A DNA stretch of 64,000 nt, taken from assembly GCA_017311185.1 (NCBI GenBank), contig JAESUZ010004533.1, forward strand, positions 558,001 to 622,000. The letters run 5' to 3'. Shown piece after piece: positions 21,936-33,300 of this stretch. Below the pieces are notes generated by a model. The model did no database searches, was not told where the DNA came from, and saw only the letters and a program-made list of their open reading frames with translations. The stretch is from Proteles cristata cristata. Lineage: Eukaryota > Chordata > Mammalia > Carnivora > Hyaenidae. The translations under genes were made by a program, and so were the position numbers. The first letter of the stretch is position 1. Every line of letters begins with the position of its first letter.

Positions 21936-22349
21936 AATATATTAAGAAGTTTGGTAAAGATAAAATAGGTACCACAGGTAATTCTAGGTCCCACAAGGTG
22001 GTAAAAGTAAACCACTAAAAGTGGTGTTTATCTGAGTGAGAATAAGGTCTGGATAGATCCCACTGGCTAATTGTCATTCCAGGCCCCATTACTTTAGCTT
22101 TGTTTTTAATCACCTGAGAGGCACATCAAAACAATGAATAATAGAAAATGTCAGGGGAGTACTGAAGTGAGAGGTATAAAGTTGTCGGTAAATGTTAAAT
22201 GAAGGCTAGAAGTTTTTAGAGTGATACACAAGGGTGACGCTCTTAAAAAGTTTATTTAAAAGCATGTGTCTATCTTTTGGGTATTAATGTCACCGAGATG
22301 CACCATGACAGACTTGGAATCCTAAGTAGTATTTATTGTACTATAATCC
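21936..22349. other. Unassigned sequence
   Basis: The L3/CR1 similarity fades here and I see no other element. Confidence 0.4.
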
Positions 22350-22455
22350 ATACCAGGTAAGAAGTATATGCCTCTCAGTGTTGCTGTAAGGATTAAATAA
22401 GAAATTGTTGTAAATACCTAGCATAATCTCTGACATAGTATGAACTTAATAATTA
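22350..22455 (+). mobile_element. MIR SINE 3' fragment
   Basis: 'gttgctgtaaggattaaataag' followed by 'taaatacctagcataatctctgacatag' matches the MIR core-to-tail order. Confidence 0.65.
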
Positions 22456-22754
22456 ACCTTATTAATTAACTCAGCAAGCATTAATTGTATGCTATTATGT
22501 ATAATAATAGAATACTGGGCACTTAATTTTTGCATGACAAATGTGCAGTGTGTATTGTTTCTTTCTGTTAAAATATATACATTATATATAAATAAGTAAA
22601 TACATATACAGGCACTACATTGAATATAGCTGCAGTCTATATTATTCATGAAAGAACTTTTCATTTTTCCACCAAAAAAGTTGAAGATTTAGACTGAGAC
22701 TATATATGTGAGTTTAGAACAATTGGTTTATTTGACTATTCTATAGAACCAAAG

Positions 22755-22885
22755 GATTTCAGAGATTGGAGGGACCTTATAATTAACAAAGTCTCATTTG
22801 TGCATACCATAGATTAGTAAACCAAGGGCAAGAGATTATTTCCTAAGACTATTTAGTACATGTTAGAACTAAAACTAGATTTGCT
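22755..22885 (-). mobile_element. MIR SINE fragment, reverse
   Basis: 'tttcagagattggagggaccttataatta', 'gattagtaaaccaagggc' and 'gaactaaaactagatttg' follow the reverse of a MIRb/MIRc-type copy (…AGAGCTGGAAGGGACC…). Confidence 0.6.
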
Positions 22886-23809
22886 TGTTTTTGACTTATA
22901 TTACTCATCAGTCAACATTAGGTATGTTTCCTACCATATCACACTAATCAAATGCTTCAAAAGAGGTCTGGAACCACACATGATATGGGTCACAAACCAC
23001 AGGGCAGAAAATTCCATCCTTACCTGGTCTGCTGATTTGAATATGCAAATTAGAAAAACTTAAAAAATATGACATGTCTTGTGGTGAGTATACTTGTGTA
23101 TTTGAAATATTTTGTAGTAAATAATAAATTAGTAAAATTGATCACCCTTTGTAGGCATAGTTCATCAATATTATGATATTCATATTACTGGAGTGACTGA
23201 TCACATTCAAAGGATCAATAAACAAGTCAAGTTGGACATGGAATTGCCCTTGTAAGGCATAACTTGAGGAAAGCTCAGGAGAATCAATGGACAATGAGAA
23301 ACTAAGCTCTCCCTCATGTAAAAAGTCAGCTAATTGGTTGTGTTGAATTGTATCTGATGTTGAGGAGGGGAAAGTAGAGATGATGCTCAAAGAATAGGGA
23401 TAAAGTAGTGTCCATTGTTGTAAAGTTAATTCAGAATTCTCTTCCACTTGGTAAAATTCACTGCTTAGGAAATCTTAGGGAAGATTCTCCTTCAAGGAAA
23501 GGTTACTTACAAATTCAAGGTCATTTTCTAAATTCCACACAGCTTGTCTGTGTGCCAAACTTTTCTGGTTTTATTTTTATTCTTTTTGCCTTAAAATATA
23601 TCTTAAAACACAGGTATTCTGACTCCTGCTTTGTGATATGTTATTAGCTCCCATCCCAGTTGCGGAGGCCATTGTAAGTGAGAGGGCTATTAGTGGGGAC
23701 AGATGGACAAGGAACAAGGACTGAGGAATTGAGGCTGCAGCCTGCGTGAGGAGAGGAAGACAGCAAGGGGCTTGAGCTTTTTCTATCTGAGCACCAAAAT
23801 AGATTAGAG
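22886..23809. other. Unassigned sequence
   Basis: No gene or named repeat is seen. The frames at 23142-23447 and 23408-23647 overlap on opposite strands and show no motif. Confidence 0.45.
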
Positions 23810-23925
23810 AGAGTAAAAGAGGCAAATGGATTTCAGAGGTCTCTGAATTCAACTTCCTCTGTTTTGCAAATGAGGAAACCTGAGGGCTTGAGAGAGAAAA
23901 TAATCTGTCTGATACCAAAAATCTG
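23810..23925 (-). mobile_element. MIR-like fragment, reverse
   Basis: 'ttcagaggtctctgaattcaacttcctctgttttgcaaatgaggaaacctgaggg' in short form resembles the antisense MIR segment with TTTTACAGATGAGGAAACTGAGG. Confidence 0.55.
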
Positions 23926-24029
23926 TTGTTAGAGTTGCTCTTAAAACTCTAAATAAAAACTTTGAAAAAATAAAAAAAAAAAGACTCAGGTAGTTTGAAT
24001 AGCAAATTCCAGCTGATTTTTAAATAAAA

Positions 24030-24590
24030 ACTTCTAATGAAATATTTCATGTATACAGACAAGTATAAGAAGTAATATAGGAAATGCCTGTGTACCCATC
24101 TCTCCTCATAGCAAATCTTAACTCACTGCTATATTTTGTTTAAATAGTTTAAGAAATATTAAGCCCTGTAAATACACATCCCTGATCTCGTTTCCTCTTG
24201 CCGTGCTAACTACTGCCCCAAATAGGCTGCTTATCATGTCTTTTATCTCATTATTATGATTTCACTGCATGCAGACATGCCACAAACAATACCCAATATT
24301 GTACAGCATGTTATAAACATTATATAAACATCAAACTATGTGTATTCTTCTGCATCCTGCTTTTTCGCTCAGCATAATTTTTTTTTTGAGATTTCTTTGT
24401 GTTGAAACATGTAGGTCCAATGAATTCATTTTAACTGTGCGTTTGCAAACATACTACTATTTGTCCATTGCTGGGCATTCAGGTGAGTCCTGATTTTTCG
24501 TTATTAGAGACAAAACCACAGTGAACATTTATATATATTTCCTTTTGCACTGGTGTGAGTATCTCCAGGTCAGTCACCCTGCTGGTGGAC
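24030..24590 (-). mobile_element. Ancient L1 3' region, reverse
   Basis: Landmarks are 'tcatgtatacagacaagtataag', 'cctgtgtacccatctc', 'gcatcctgctttttcgctcagcat', 'gagatttctttgtgttg' and 'tatttgtccattgctgggca'. These are antisense old-L1 3' landmarks (…CTCAGCATTATGTTTTTGAGATTCATCC…). The copy is highly worn. Confidence 0.55.
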
Positions 24591-24763
24591 TGTGAAAGGT
24601 TTATAGTGGGTACTCAGGCCAACACTACTGAACAGGACCTAGGAGAGCTGGAGCTCTGGGCTGGTAGCTTCAAGCATCTAGCAGCTTCATCCTCTTAATA
24701 TGGGGCATTGTACAAATACCATCACTTTTAAATGTGAAAAGATTGGGAAGAATTGTTCAAAGA

Positions 24764-24948
24764 CAGTGGTTCTCAGACATGAGCATGTGTCAGAATCACC
24801 TGGAAGGCTCATTAAAAAAGTTGCTGGGCTCCACCTCCAGAATTTATGATTCAGTAGGTCTACAGTAGGGCCCATGCATTTGCATTCTAACAAAATCCCA
24901 AGTGCTGTTAATGCTTCTAGTCTGGGGACCGCATTTGAGAGCCACTAG
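24764..24948 (+). mobile_element. MER5A non-autonomous hAT DNA transposon
   Basis: Nearly full length: 'cagtggttctcagacatgagc', 'cagaatcacctggaagg', 'tgctgggctccacctccag', 'gattcagtaggtct' and 'ttgagagccactag'. The terminal inverted repeats (CAGTGGTTCTCA and TTGAGAGCCACTAG) are visible. It has no coding capacity. Confidence 0.92.
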
Positions 24949-25382
24949 GGTGTATATTTAGGATTGACTAGGAAATTCCCACTGATTATTCAAATGTCTT
25001 TACGTTATTGCAAAATATTTTATCATAATTAGCATATAATATGATTTAGAATATAATTTAAAAATAGCAATGATGATTCTATAATTGAATAGCTTGGTAT
25101 TTGCAAGCTTTTGTGTGAAAGAAAGATAAAAAGTGTTTATTCATACTCAGAAGCAACTTCCCCCATAACTGTAAATTCTGCATTTCCTTTTGAGTGTTTG
25201 GAACCAGGAAGAGGCCTCTAAAAAGACAATTGAATGAGAAAAGCAATTCCCCCCTTCTTTCTCCTGTTATCTTTATGGTATAATCAATAAGTCCATCACC
25301 ATTCACCAAGGAAGGAAAGACAAAGGGAAATGTTACCATTAAAACATTGTCAGCCCTCAGCAAAGTTATAAAGTAATCAGAA
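24949..25382. other. Unassigned sequence
   Basis: Nothing is assignable. The minus frame 25079-25363 has no recognisable motif. Confidence 0.45.
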
Positions 25383-26260
25383 TGTTCTTTGATGTGTTAC
25401 CTCCTCTCGGTCAGTTGTGTCTCTTTTGAGGTCCACTCCAGTTTCTGTCTCTCTTGGTGTTCGGAGCACCCAATTTCAATATGAAGGTTGTGGTAGTTTC
25501 CCACACAGCTCCAAGCAATTTTAGGGACACTAGGCTGGGTGTCCTACAATTCAGCTCAATTCAGACACTATCCTGAGATGGCATCAGATCCCACAGGTTA
25601 AAGGCTTAGTCCCATAAGACTGCCTCCCCACCCCAACTCCAGAAAGCAGTGACAAACCCAGATTATTATCTGTACTTCTGACTGACTAGCTAAATAGATC
25701 AGAGGTCCCATGACCCCCTCCTACGGTTTGATTAATTTGTTAGAGTGGCTCACAGAACTCACAACTTTGTTTACCCCTAGATCACAGCTTTATTATAAAA
25801 TGATATAATTCAGGAACAGCCAGATGGGAAGGTGCATAGGACAAGACATGGGAAAATGGTGTAGTGCTTCCAAGCCCTCTCCAAGAGCACCACTCTTTCC
25901 AAATCTCCACATGTTCACCAGTCTAGAAACTCTCTGAACCTCATCCTTTTTAGGTTTTTATGGAGGCTTCATTATATAAGCATGATTGATTAAATCATTG
26001 GCCACTAGTGATTAAACTCAATTTCCAGCCCCTTTTCCTTCCTTTGGAGGTTGGGGAGTAGAACTGAAAGTTTCAACCCTCCACTCACATGGCTGAAGGT
26101 CAAAACAACAAGCCCCCATGTGTAAGCACATCCAAAGTCACTGTATTAACATAACAAAAGACCTTTAGAGTTGTCATTGCTTGGGCAAGTCCCAGGGCTT
26201 GAGTCAGGAATGGGGATGAAGGCCAAATATATATTTCCTGTTTTAAATTATAATATCACA
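25383..26260 (-). mobile_element. Long ERVL-type solo LTR (MER21-like)
   Basis: Read on the minus strand it begins TGTGATATTATAATTT and continues with ATATATATTTGGCCTTCATC. Further plus-strand landmarks are 'gtttttatggaggcttcatta' (25955-25975), 'gattgattaaatcattggcca', and 'tttgttagagtggctcacaga' (25736-25756). I recall this order from a roughly 0.9-kb ERVL LTR of the MER21 type. No internal retroviral coding sequence is adjacent, so it is probably a solo LTR. The left edge is approximate. Confidence 0.65.
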
Positions 26261-26539
26261 CTGTCCCTCCTACTGCACCCCATCCAGTATTCAGGTTCCT
26301 CTGGGAAGCTATCTTCAAAATTTTCTCCCTCTTCCCCCTGCCTTCCTTAAAAGATATTTGTTTCTGTCCCTCATATAACTTCAGTATAAAGAGACCAATG
26401 AAATAAAACTTTTTGCAACCAATGATTTAGATTGATAGGCAGAAGTGGTGTGGATGGGATCTCCACTCTTATCTCAAACCCTCAAACATACATGAAATGG
26501 AGTCATATTCTTGTGACTTTCTTGGTTCCCCATCTTAGT
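26261..26539. other. Unassigned spacer
   Basis: This short stretch between the LTR and the L2 has no assignable feature. Confidence 0.4.
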
Positions 26540-27355
26540 GAATGACCATTATATCCAGCCAGTTGGAAAACGAGGGTTCATCATCAACTCCTACTTCTCA
26601 TTCATCCCCTGCACTGCCCCTAGTGATTTGAAACTATTCACCTGTGCCCACCCCACAGCCCATACCTCTGCCTACATTCCCGTCCCTATCCTCTACAAGT
26701 TTACAACAACCTCCTAAGTGTGCTTCATTCTTGTTCCCTTCTGATCCAGTCTTCACATAGCAGCCCTACTGACCTCTATAAAATGAAAACTATATGTCAC
26801 TCCACTACTAAAAATCCCCCCTAGTGGTTTCTCTTTGCTCTTAGAGTTAAATGGAAACTTTTAGCCAGACCTGACCCAGCCCCTGCCTGTCTCCAGTGTC
26901 ACCTCACACTGGTGCCCACTTTGTCCAGCTTTCCATCAGGTACATCAGACTTTTTTTCTTTCCCCAAAGCATTGGATTCACTCCTGTATCAAGGCCTTTG
27001 CTGTTATTTCTCTTGAAATGATCTTTCCTTCACCACCTATTTGCTCTTCTTGCTAACTAGCTTGTATGCTTCTTTCAAGTTGAGCTGAAACATCATTTTC
27101 ACAGGGCGAGCTTCTCTGACTACCTTCTCCCTCTCACACTGGGTTTAGTCCTTGTTAAGTGCAGCCCTACACATTCTCTCTTCCTTCATGGCTCTCCTAA
27201 TACTTCTAATTATGTATTTGTTATTTGTTTTTCCTACTAGGCTGTAAACTTAATGAAGACTGGGGTCTTGACCTTTTTATTCTCAGCATGGAATCCCCGG
27301 GGCCTAAAATAGTACCTAAGGGCCACTCAATAAATGTAATAAATGTCTGTAGCTG
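26540..27355 (+). mobile_element. Long L2 LINE 3' portion
   Basis: L2 order is kept over about 0.8 kb: 'caacctcctaagtgtgctt', 'cttcacatagcagccct', 'tatgtcactccactact', 'ctagtggtttctctttgctcttagagttaaatgg' in parts, 'caaggcctttgctgttattt', 'aaacatcattttcacagggcgagc', 'taggctgtaaacttaatgaag' and finally 'gggccactcaataaatg'. The 3' terminus is near 27350. It is non-coding now. Confidence 0.8.
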
Positions 27356-27411
27356 ATTGATTTAAATTCTTGACTTTATTTTCATATATTGATTACATAC
27401 TATTAAAGAGC

Positions 27412-27960
27412 AAAAACTCAACTGAGTAAATTTGAAGATCTAATTGACTTTATTAAATGATTCATAAATTAGGCAGCATCCCATCTAGCAAATAGAGGGT
27501 AGCTCCAAGGAGTTGTGCAAAATAGAAGGTTTTTATAGGAAGTAGGGAAGGGCAAGGAAGTTTTTAGCAAAAAGAGAGGATTGTTCCAGGCAAGGTCACT
27601 CTCCCCTAGAGGGAAGAGCAGTGGGTCTTATTATGTAGATTACCTCATCTTTTTTTGGGCAGTAGAGAGGGCCCATATGACAGAGTTCTTACCAGAAAAT
27701 TCCTGAATGGCTAGTGGTAAGACTATATTTCTGGAGAGGTTGAAATAGCAGTCAATTTGGGTATTAAGCCCTGGTTTCATGACTTGGTCTATGACATCAT
27801 TTTAGGCCAGTGGTTTTCTTTTAAACAATCAGCACACATATGTATTTAAATTTCTCAAGATAATGTACCTATAAACCCTGGGTCAAAGTGGCTGGTTTAA
27901 AAGCTCAACACCCATAGACTAGAGATCAAATTTGTGGGACCTACTTTTTTGTTGTTTACA
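27412..27960 (-). mobile_element. Probable LTR fragment
   Basis: Plus-strand landmarks are 'ctcaactgagtaaatttgaagatc', 'gactttattaaatgattcataaattaggcagcatccc' in parts, 'gggtagctccaaggagttg' and 'ggcaaggtcactctcccctagaggg'. On the minus strand a TTTAATAAAGTC poly(A)-signal context appears, as in an endogenous-retrovirus LTR. I did not identify the family. Confidence 0.5.
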
Positions 27961-28550
27961 TTTTATACTGAATGCCTGGAGCCACTCAATTTGTTACTGA
28001 AGAATAAATAGAAACATTTCTATAGCAAATCCTTCTCTGGCTCTCTTTTTACTAGTAATACTACAGAAGACAGCACTAAGGTATGGAAGGTGGGATTTGA
28101 ACTTGGGAATGTGCCTATCAGTCAGGAGATTTTAAAAAGAAAACAACCCTCAAGTGGTGAAGTTACTTTTAGAGAATACAAACTAAGATTTTATAGGAGA
28201 GTGAGAACATAATGTTGGCTTCCAATTTCTAGGGCTAAAGTAAGTAAATCTCCAGGTCTTCAGGTTTATTTGAATCACACCTAATATTTGAAAATCCAAG
28301 TTTAACTTTTTTAAAAATAAGTAATTCAGGAACAAAATCTAGGAGTCTGGATCTACAGCATCCAAGTAGTTCTCATTAGAAAGAAATGTGATTTATCTAA
28401 AAATCTATGAAATATATAATAAATATAGAGACTGCTTTTATACAATAGTTTTGAGCAATGGAAACTTGATCAAGACAGAAGTGCCCATAGTCACCCCAAG
28501 CCCCTGGCTGAATACAGACAGACCCATTAGGCAACCCACCTCAAACTATA
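27961..28550. other. Unassigned AT-rich sequence
   Basis: No gene or repeat is named. The short plus frame 28388-28585 runs into the L1 3' UTR that follows. Confidence 0.4.
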
Positions 28551-28802
28551 GGAGGAAGGGAAGGGGAAAAATAGTTTCAAACTGAGAGGAAGGCAAACCA
28601 TAAGAGACTCTTAAATATAGAGATACACTGAAGGTTGATGAGGGGAGAGGGGAAATGGGTGATGGGCATTGAGGAGGGCATTTGTTGGGATGAGCACTGG
28701 GTATTGTATGTAAGTGTTGAATCATAGGAATCTACTCCCAAAGCCAAGAGCACATTGTATACACTGTATGTTAGCTAACTTGACATTAAATTATATATTT
28801 AA
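28551..28802 (+). mobile_element. Carnivore L1 3' UTR fragment
   Basis: Landmarks are 'ggcaaaccataagagactctt', 'gggtgatgggcattgagg', 'tgagcactgggtattgtatg' and 'tgttagctaacttgacattaaa'. The same 3' UTR occurs in reverse in the L1 at 59894. The copy is truncated to its last 250 bp. AAACTATA at 28543-28550 and 28803-28810 may be a short target-site duplication. Confidence 0.85.
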
Positions 28803-28810
28803 AAACTATA

Positions 28811-29110
28811 TATCCATAGGCCCTAACTGACCAATGGGGTATTTACAGCCAGTTGCAGTTACCAAAGAACGGAAGATTCCATAAGTCTGTCACCATATCT
28901 CCTTATCTTCCCCCTTTAAAAATAGCCCCCATCGTCTGCTTCCTGGCAGACAGCCTCTACTCTGCTGTCCTCAGCTGCTCCCTTGTGGTGTATTCAATAA
29001 ACTTCTATAGCCTTTGTTCTGCCTCAGGTGAATTGTTTCACCGCACTGCCACTGGCCTCTACTCATCATTGCCCCACATTTGGATGCTTGTGGGAGAGAC
29101 ACCACATTTA
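28811..29110 (+). mobile_element. Probable partial ERV LTR
   Basis: LTR-like order: 'gaccaatggggtatttacag' (CCAAT-type), 'ccctttaaaaatagccccc' as a TATA-like core near 28911-28929, 'tcaataaacttct' as poly(A) signal near 28994-29006, then about 100 bp ending '…gagagacaccaca'. It starts directly after the L1 3' end. This is likely a solo or truncated LTR with no retroviral genes nearby. The family was not identified. Confidence 0.5.
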
Positions 29111-29467
29111 GACACTACATATGTAATTGATTTAAAATCCTGCAAGTCTTGAAATAATTATCATATGTTAAATAATGATTATTTACGAAGCACATTCACA
29201 TAGTGAAATCCATGCTGATCTTGTAACCAAACCTCAAGGGGTTTGTGGCTTAGGGTGCATTAAATTGAACACAATGCAAGGAAATATTGGAAGCAAAGAA
29301 CTTTGTATTCTTACAAGTAAGGAGACAGAGAGATAGCTCTGAAAGCTCTGTCTTTGGTAGGGTTAGTACAGGAAGCTTTTATTTAGTGCATTAGGTAGCA
29401 GGGGCAGGGAAGTCATAGGCCCCTCTATTCAGTTGTGCATGCTTTGTGTCTTCAAAAAAATGGCAGA
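29111..29467. other. Unassigned sequence
   Basis: I see nothing assignable. Confidence 0.4.
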
Positions 29468-29596
29468 GGGGCACCTGAGCGGCTTAGTCAGTTGAGTGTC
29501 CTACCCTTGATTTTGACTCAGGTCATGATCCCAGGGTCATGGGATTGGACCCTGCCTCGGGCTCTGTGCTGAGCATGGAGCCTCCTTGGGATTCAT

Positions 29597-29628
<32 letters not shown>

Positions 29629-29710
29629 CCCCACCTTCTCTCTCTCTGCCCCTCTACCCCACTCACATGTTCATGCTCTCTCTCTCTCTCTCTCAAATTA
29701 AAAAAAAATT
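29468..29710 (+). mobile_element. CAN-SINE, older class with expanded CT tract
   Basis: The head is 'ggggcacctgagcggcttag', with the older-class 'cttgattttgactcaggtc'. The body holds two CT runs (about 29597-29630 and 29678-29695) before 'caaattaaaaaaaaatt'. Only weak flanking duplication is visible. Confidence 0.93.
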
Positions 29711-30264
29711 GGAGGAAAACTCTGCCCATAGGAAATTTTAGTATTTATAATAAGCTAAAGGTAACTTCAGGACAACTCAGGGGGCTTCTGCACAGGTCCT
29801 TTGCTCCAGTCCTGCTCAAATTGGCTTACATAAGGGGCTATCAAGCGAGGCACAGCTAGCAACAGTTATCAGGTGAAACGCCTAGTTAGACACCACTTTG
29901 GCTGGAACTGTTGGTTCTGCGAAGCAAAACACATTCCTCACCTGTTTTTGTCCTTTCTCCCTTCTCAGTTTCTGCTGATAGCTTTCAGGGGTCTTATTTG
30001 AGTAAATTCCCCTAGCAGCCTAACTAGCAATGTGACTCAGGATACCACCCATTGACCTTGGACAGACTCTAGGAAGGGAGGAAAAAAGGAAAGATAGAGA
30101 GGGAGAGAAAAAAAAGAACCATTGATACGAGAGGAGGTGAAGGGATGGAGATTAGGGAGCTAAAAAATATATTTTTTCAAAATTTTGTTCTGCTTATCTG
30201 CTTGTTCCTCAGTCCCCCAGTATAGAGTGTAACTTGTAGGAAGAGGGATTTAATATGGTGTATA
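29711..30264. other. Unassigned sequence
   Basis: No gene or repeat is named. There is a purine-rich patch at 30070-30120. Confidence 0.4.
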
Positions 30265-30515
30265 TCAAGGTGGGCAGACTTTTTCTTGAAAGGGCCAGAT
30301 GGTAAATATGTCAAACTTGTGGACCATTTGGTCTCTGTCAACTACTCATCTCTGTCTTTATTGTTTGAAAGCAACCCTGGGTAATATGTAAATAAACAGG
30401 TGTGGCTGTGTTTCAATAAGCTTTTTAAAAATTGTATTTAACCCTTTTTAAAAAAAAACAAACAAAACAACAGGTTGTGTAGGCTGTAGTTTGCTAACTC
30501 TACCCCAAAGTATAT
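30265..30515 (+). mobile_element. Probable hAT-type non-autonomous DNA transposon
   Basis: Landmarks: 'gggcagactttttcttgaaagggccagatggtaaatat' in parts, 'tggaccatttggtctctgtc', 'taaataaacaggtgtggctgtg' and 'gtaggctgtagtttgctaactct'. This follows a common mammalian element whose ends read (C)GGCAAACT…AGTTTGCC. I do not assign a family name. Confidence 0.7.
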
Positions 30516-30890
30516 TGTTGCTAAATGTTTAGTGTAAACTATAATGTAGGGATTAAATTAAGGAAAATCTAAATATCTACATCAAGATCCATTTATGATT
30601 AAAAAAGAAAAGCTCCAATCAAATTAGGAATGTGATGGCCTTCCTTAACTTGATAAAGAGTATCTAACAAAAAATTATGGCAATATAAATCTTAAAGGTG
30701 ACAGTTTAGCATATATGTTTTAAAGGGGGTTAAACAGGAATGTTCTTAATTCTTGCTCCACTTACACTGTAAGTCTTAGATTATATAGTAAGACAAAAAA
30801 GAGAAATATTTATAGATATAGGAAATAAGAAATAAGAAACTAAGTTTGTTCTTACTTGTAGATTATATCATTATTAAAAAGAAAATCTAG

Positions 30891-31096
30891 AGATGCCTGG
30901 ATGGCTCAGTTGGTTAAGCATCTGACTTCAGCTCAGGTCATGATCTCACAGTTCGTGGGTTTGAGCCCTGTGCTGGGCTCTGTGCTAACAGCTAGCTCAG
31001 AGCCTGGAGCCTACTTCAGGTTCTGTGTCTCCCTCTCTCTCTGACCCTCCCCTGCTCATGCTCTGTCTCTCAGAAATAATTTAAAAAAATTAAAAA
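30891..31096 (+). mobile_element. CAN-SINE in ancient L1
   Basis: The head is 'agatgcctggatggctcag' with B-box-like 'gggtttgagccctg'. It has the 'acagctagctcagagcc' variant and a tail 'cagaaataattt…a'. The 15-bp flanks AAAAAGAAAATCTAG (30876-30890) and AAAAAAGAAAATCTA (about 31097-31111) mark the target-site duplication. Confidence 0.95.
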
Positions 31097-31196
31097 AAAA
31101 AAGAAAATCTAAAGTAGTCTACAAACTATTTGAACTAATGAGAGTTTGCAAGGCTGCTGGACATAAAATCAATTATACAAATAATTTTCTTATAAT

Positions 31197-31405
31197 GAAA
31201 GCTAACATTTACATTTGATTACTATGTGCCAAGTACTTTGCATATATGTTGAATTATTTACTTCTCACAAGTACCTCATGAGGTAGCACAGTTATTATTC
31301 CCATTTGAAATTTGAGAAAACTGAGTCACTGAGAAATGAAAGAAAATTGCCTATGGCGACAGTATGTGATGAAATTGGGGTGAACTGACTCCAGAATTGG
31401 TGGTA
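31197..31405 (-). mobile_element. MIR SINE nested in ancient L1
   Basis: Reverse MIR order: 'gattactatgtgccaagtactttgc', 'acttctcacaagtacctcatgagg', 'tattcccatttgaaatttgag' and 'actgactccagaattgg'. L1 ORF2-like sequence is present on both sides, so the MIR landed in the L1. Confidence 0.85.
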
Positions 31406-31460
31406 TTGTTTTTCTTCCTCTTATATGCCAGAAATAGCCCATTAAAAATGTAATAGAGAA

Positions 31461-31640
31461 GGGGCGCCTGGGTGACTCAGTCGGTTGAGCGTCCAAGTTC
31501 GGCTCAGGTCGATCTCACAGCTCGTGGGTTCGAACCCTGTGTCGGGCTCTGTGCTGGCAGCTAGCCCAGAGCCTGGAGCCTGCTTCTGATTCTGTGTCTC
31601 CTTCTCTCTCTGACCCTCCCCTGCTCATGTTGTCTCTCTC

Positions 31641-31674
<34 letters not shown>

Positions 31675-31704
31675 AAATAAAATAAAACATTAAAATTTTT
31701 TTAA
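31461..31704 (+). mobile_element. CAN-SINE, well-preserved
   Basis: The head 'ggggcgcctgggtgactcag' and B-box 'gggttcgaaccctg' are nearly intact. It has the 'gctagcccagagcc' variant and a long CT run at about 31640-31673. The flanking 17-bp duplication is AAAAATGTAATAGAGAA (31444-31460) and AAAAATATAATAGAGAA (31705-31721), with one change. Confidence 0.96.
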
Positions 31705-33105
31705 AAAAATATAATAGAGAAAATACTAAAACTCTATGGTCCTTAGGAATAAATGTAAGAAAAATCTATATAACCATTATAGAAAATATATAAATATATT
31801 GAGAGACAAAAAAGCAGACCTGAGTAATTAGCAAGATAATACTGCTTATTTAAATGCATATATGGATGTTTCAGTATTGCAAAGTTGTATTATGGTGTGT
31901 GTGTATGTAGGTATGTGTGTTGTGTGATGATAGATTCTAACAGATGCAAATGTAGCATTGTAAGAATTGCCAATTTTGAAATAAACAAGTAAAAATGCAA
32001 AAAACAAGAATTTGCCTATATACTGATTTATAAACATTTTCAGTACATGGCACAATTTAGAATTTGAAATTAGAAAAAAAAAGAATTTGGAATTAACACA
32101 ATGATAGACAAATAGATCAAATAGAACAGAATAGGTAGCTTGGGAAGGTGCTCACATACATATGGGACCTTGGTATATGATGTAAGTAGAATTGCCAGTC
32201 TGTACAGAAAGGGCTCTTCATTGAATTTTTTTGTTAAAAAAATGAAATTAGGCCACTACCTTACATCATTTATAAAACTACGTATAAGAGGGATCAGAGG
32301 ACAAATGTGAGAAAGAAAACTTTGTAACTGTATATAGGAAATACAGTTATAAGATAGAGAAATAGATAAATAGTTGGAAACACACAAGATATTAGGAAAT
32401 AAACTTATAAGACAGGTAAGTAGATAGACAGATGAGAGGATAGCTTTATGATATCAGGATAAAGAAAAATTAATGGATTTGACTACATAAAATTAAAAAT
32501 CTCTTGAATGACTAAGATCCAAAAACAAAGGTAAAGCTGGACTACTTCCTGGTAGAAGCTATTGGCATATATGTCAGCCTAAAATCTCCTATAAGTTATT
32601 TTTTAGAAGGCAAATAATAAGTCAAATAGAGAAATGGATAAAGAATATGAATAGGTCCTCCATAGAAGAGGAAATCCAGAGAGCCAGAACATGTATGAAG
32701 ACTCAATCACACTATAATCAGGAAAGTGTAAATTAATAGATAACTCAGATACCACTTAACTTTTATCTGATTGGAAAAAGGAAAAAAAAATCTGATAATG
32801 CCTAGTGTTAATGAGCAAGTAGGAAAGCAGTGAGAATGAAAAGTGGTAAACCTCTTTGGAGAGTAATTTGATAATATCTACTAATGTTTAAAGTACATGT
32901 ATCCCATGATCTGGTAATTCTGTTCTAGGTAAATGCCTTAGAGCGACTCCTGCCTGTATACATAAGAATTTCATGTTATATTGTTTACAGTATCAAAAAA
33001 TGAGGAATAGCTCAAATAAACCCTAATACAGAAATAGATGAATAAATTCTGAAGCATGCATAAAAAAGAATATTCTAGAAGTTAAATAAGGTAACTGAAT
33101 TCTAT

Positions 33106-33300
33106 TACTCATTCAACAAATATTAGGCATCAACTATATGGCAGACACTATTTACGTGCTCAGGATACATTATTGAACAAAACAGAAAAATATCCCTTTG
33201 TTTCAAAATCTAATGGTGAGAAAGCAACATATTAAAAACAAACAAGTAAATGTAATAGCATGTGCGAAGTAGATAAGTGCGATGGAACAGACTAGTCAAT
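33106..33300 (-). mobile_element. L2-like fragment within L1 relic
   Basis: 'tcattcaacaaatattaggcatcaac' followed by 'gaacaaaacagaaaaatatccc' matches the antisense L2 3' end. Old L1 3' UTR-like sequence resumes afterwards. Confidence 0.6.

Noticed and set aside
28853..29152. 99-codon plus frame as a gene
   Set aside because: It lies within the LTR-like sequence and spans its TATA-like and poly(A) signals. I see no retroviral domain in it.
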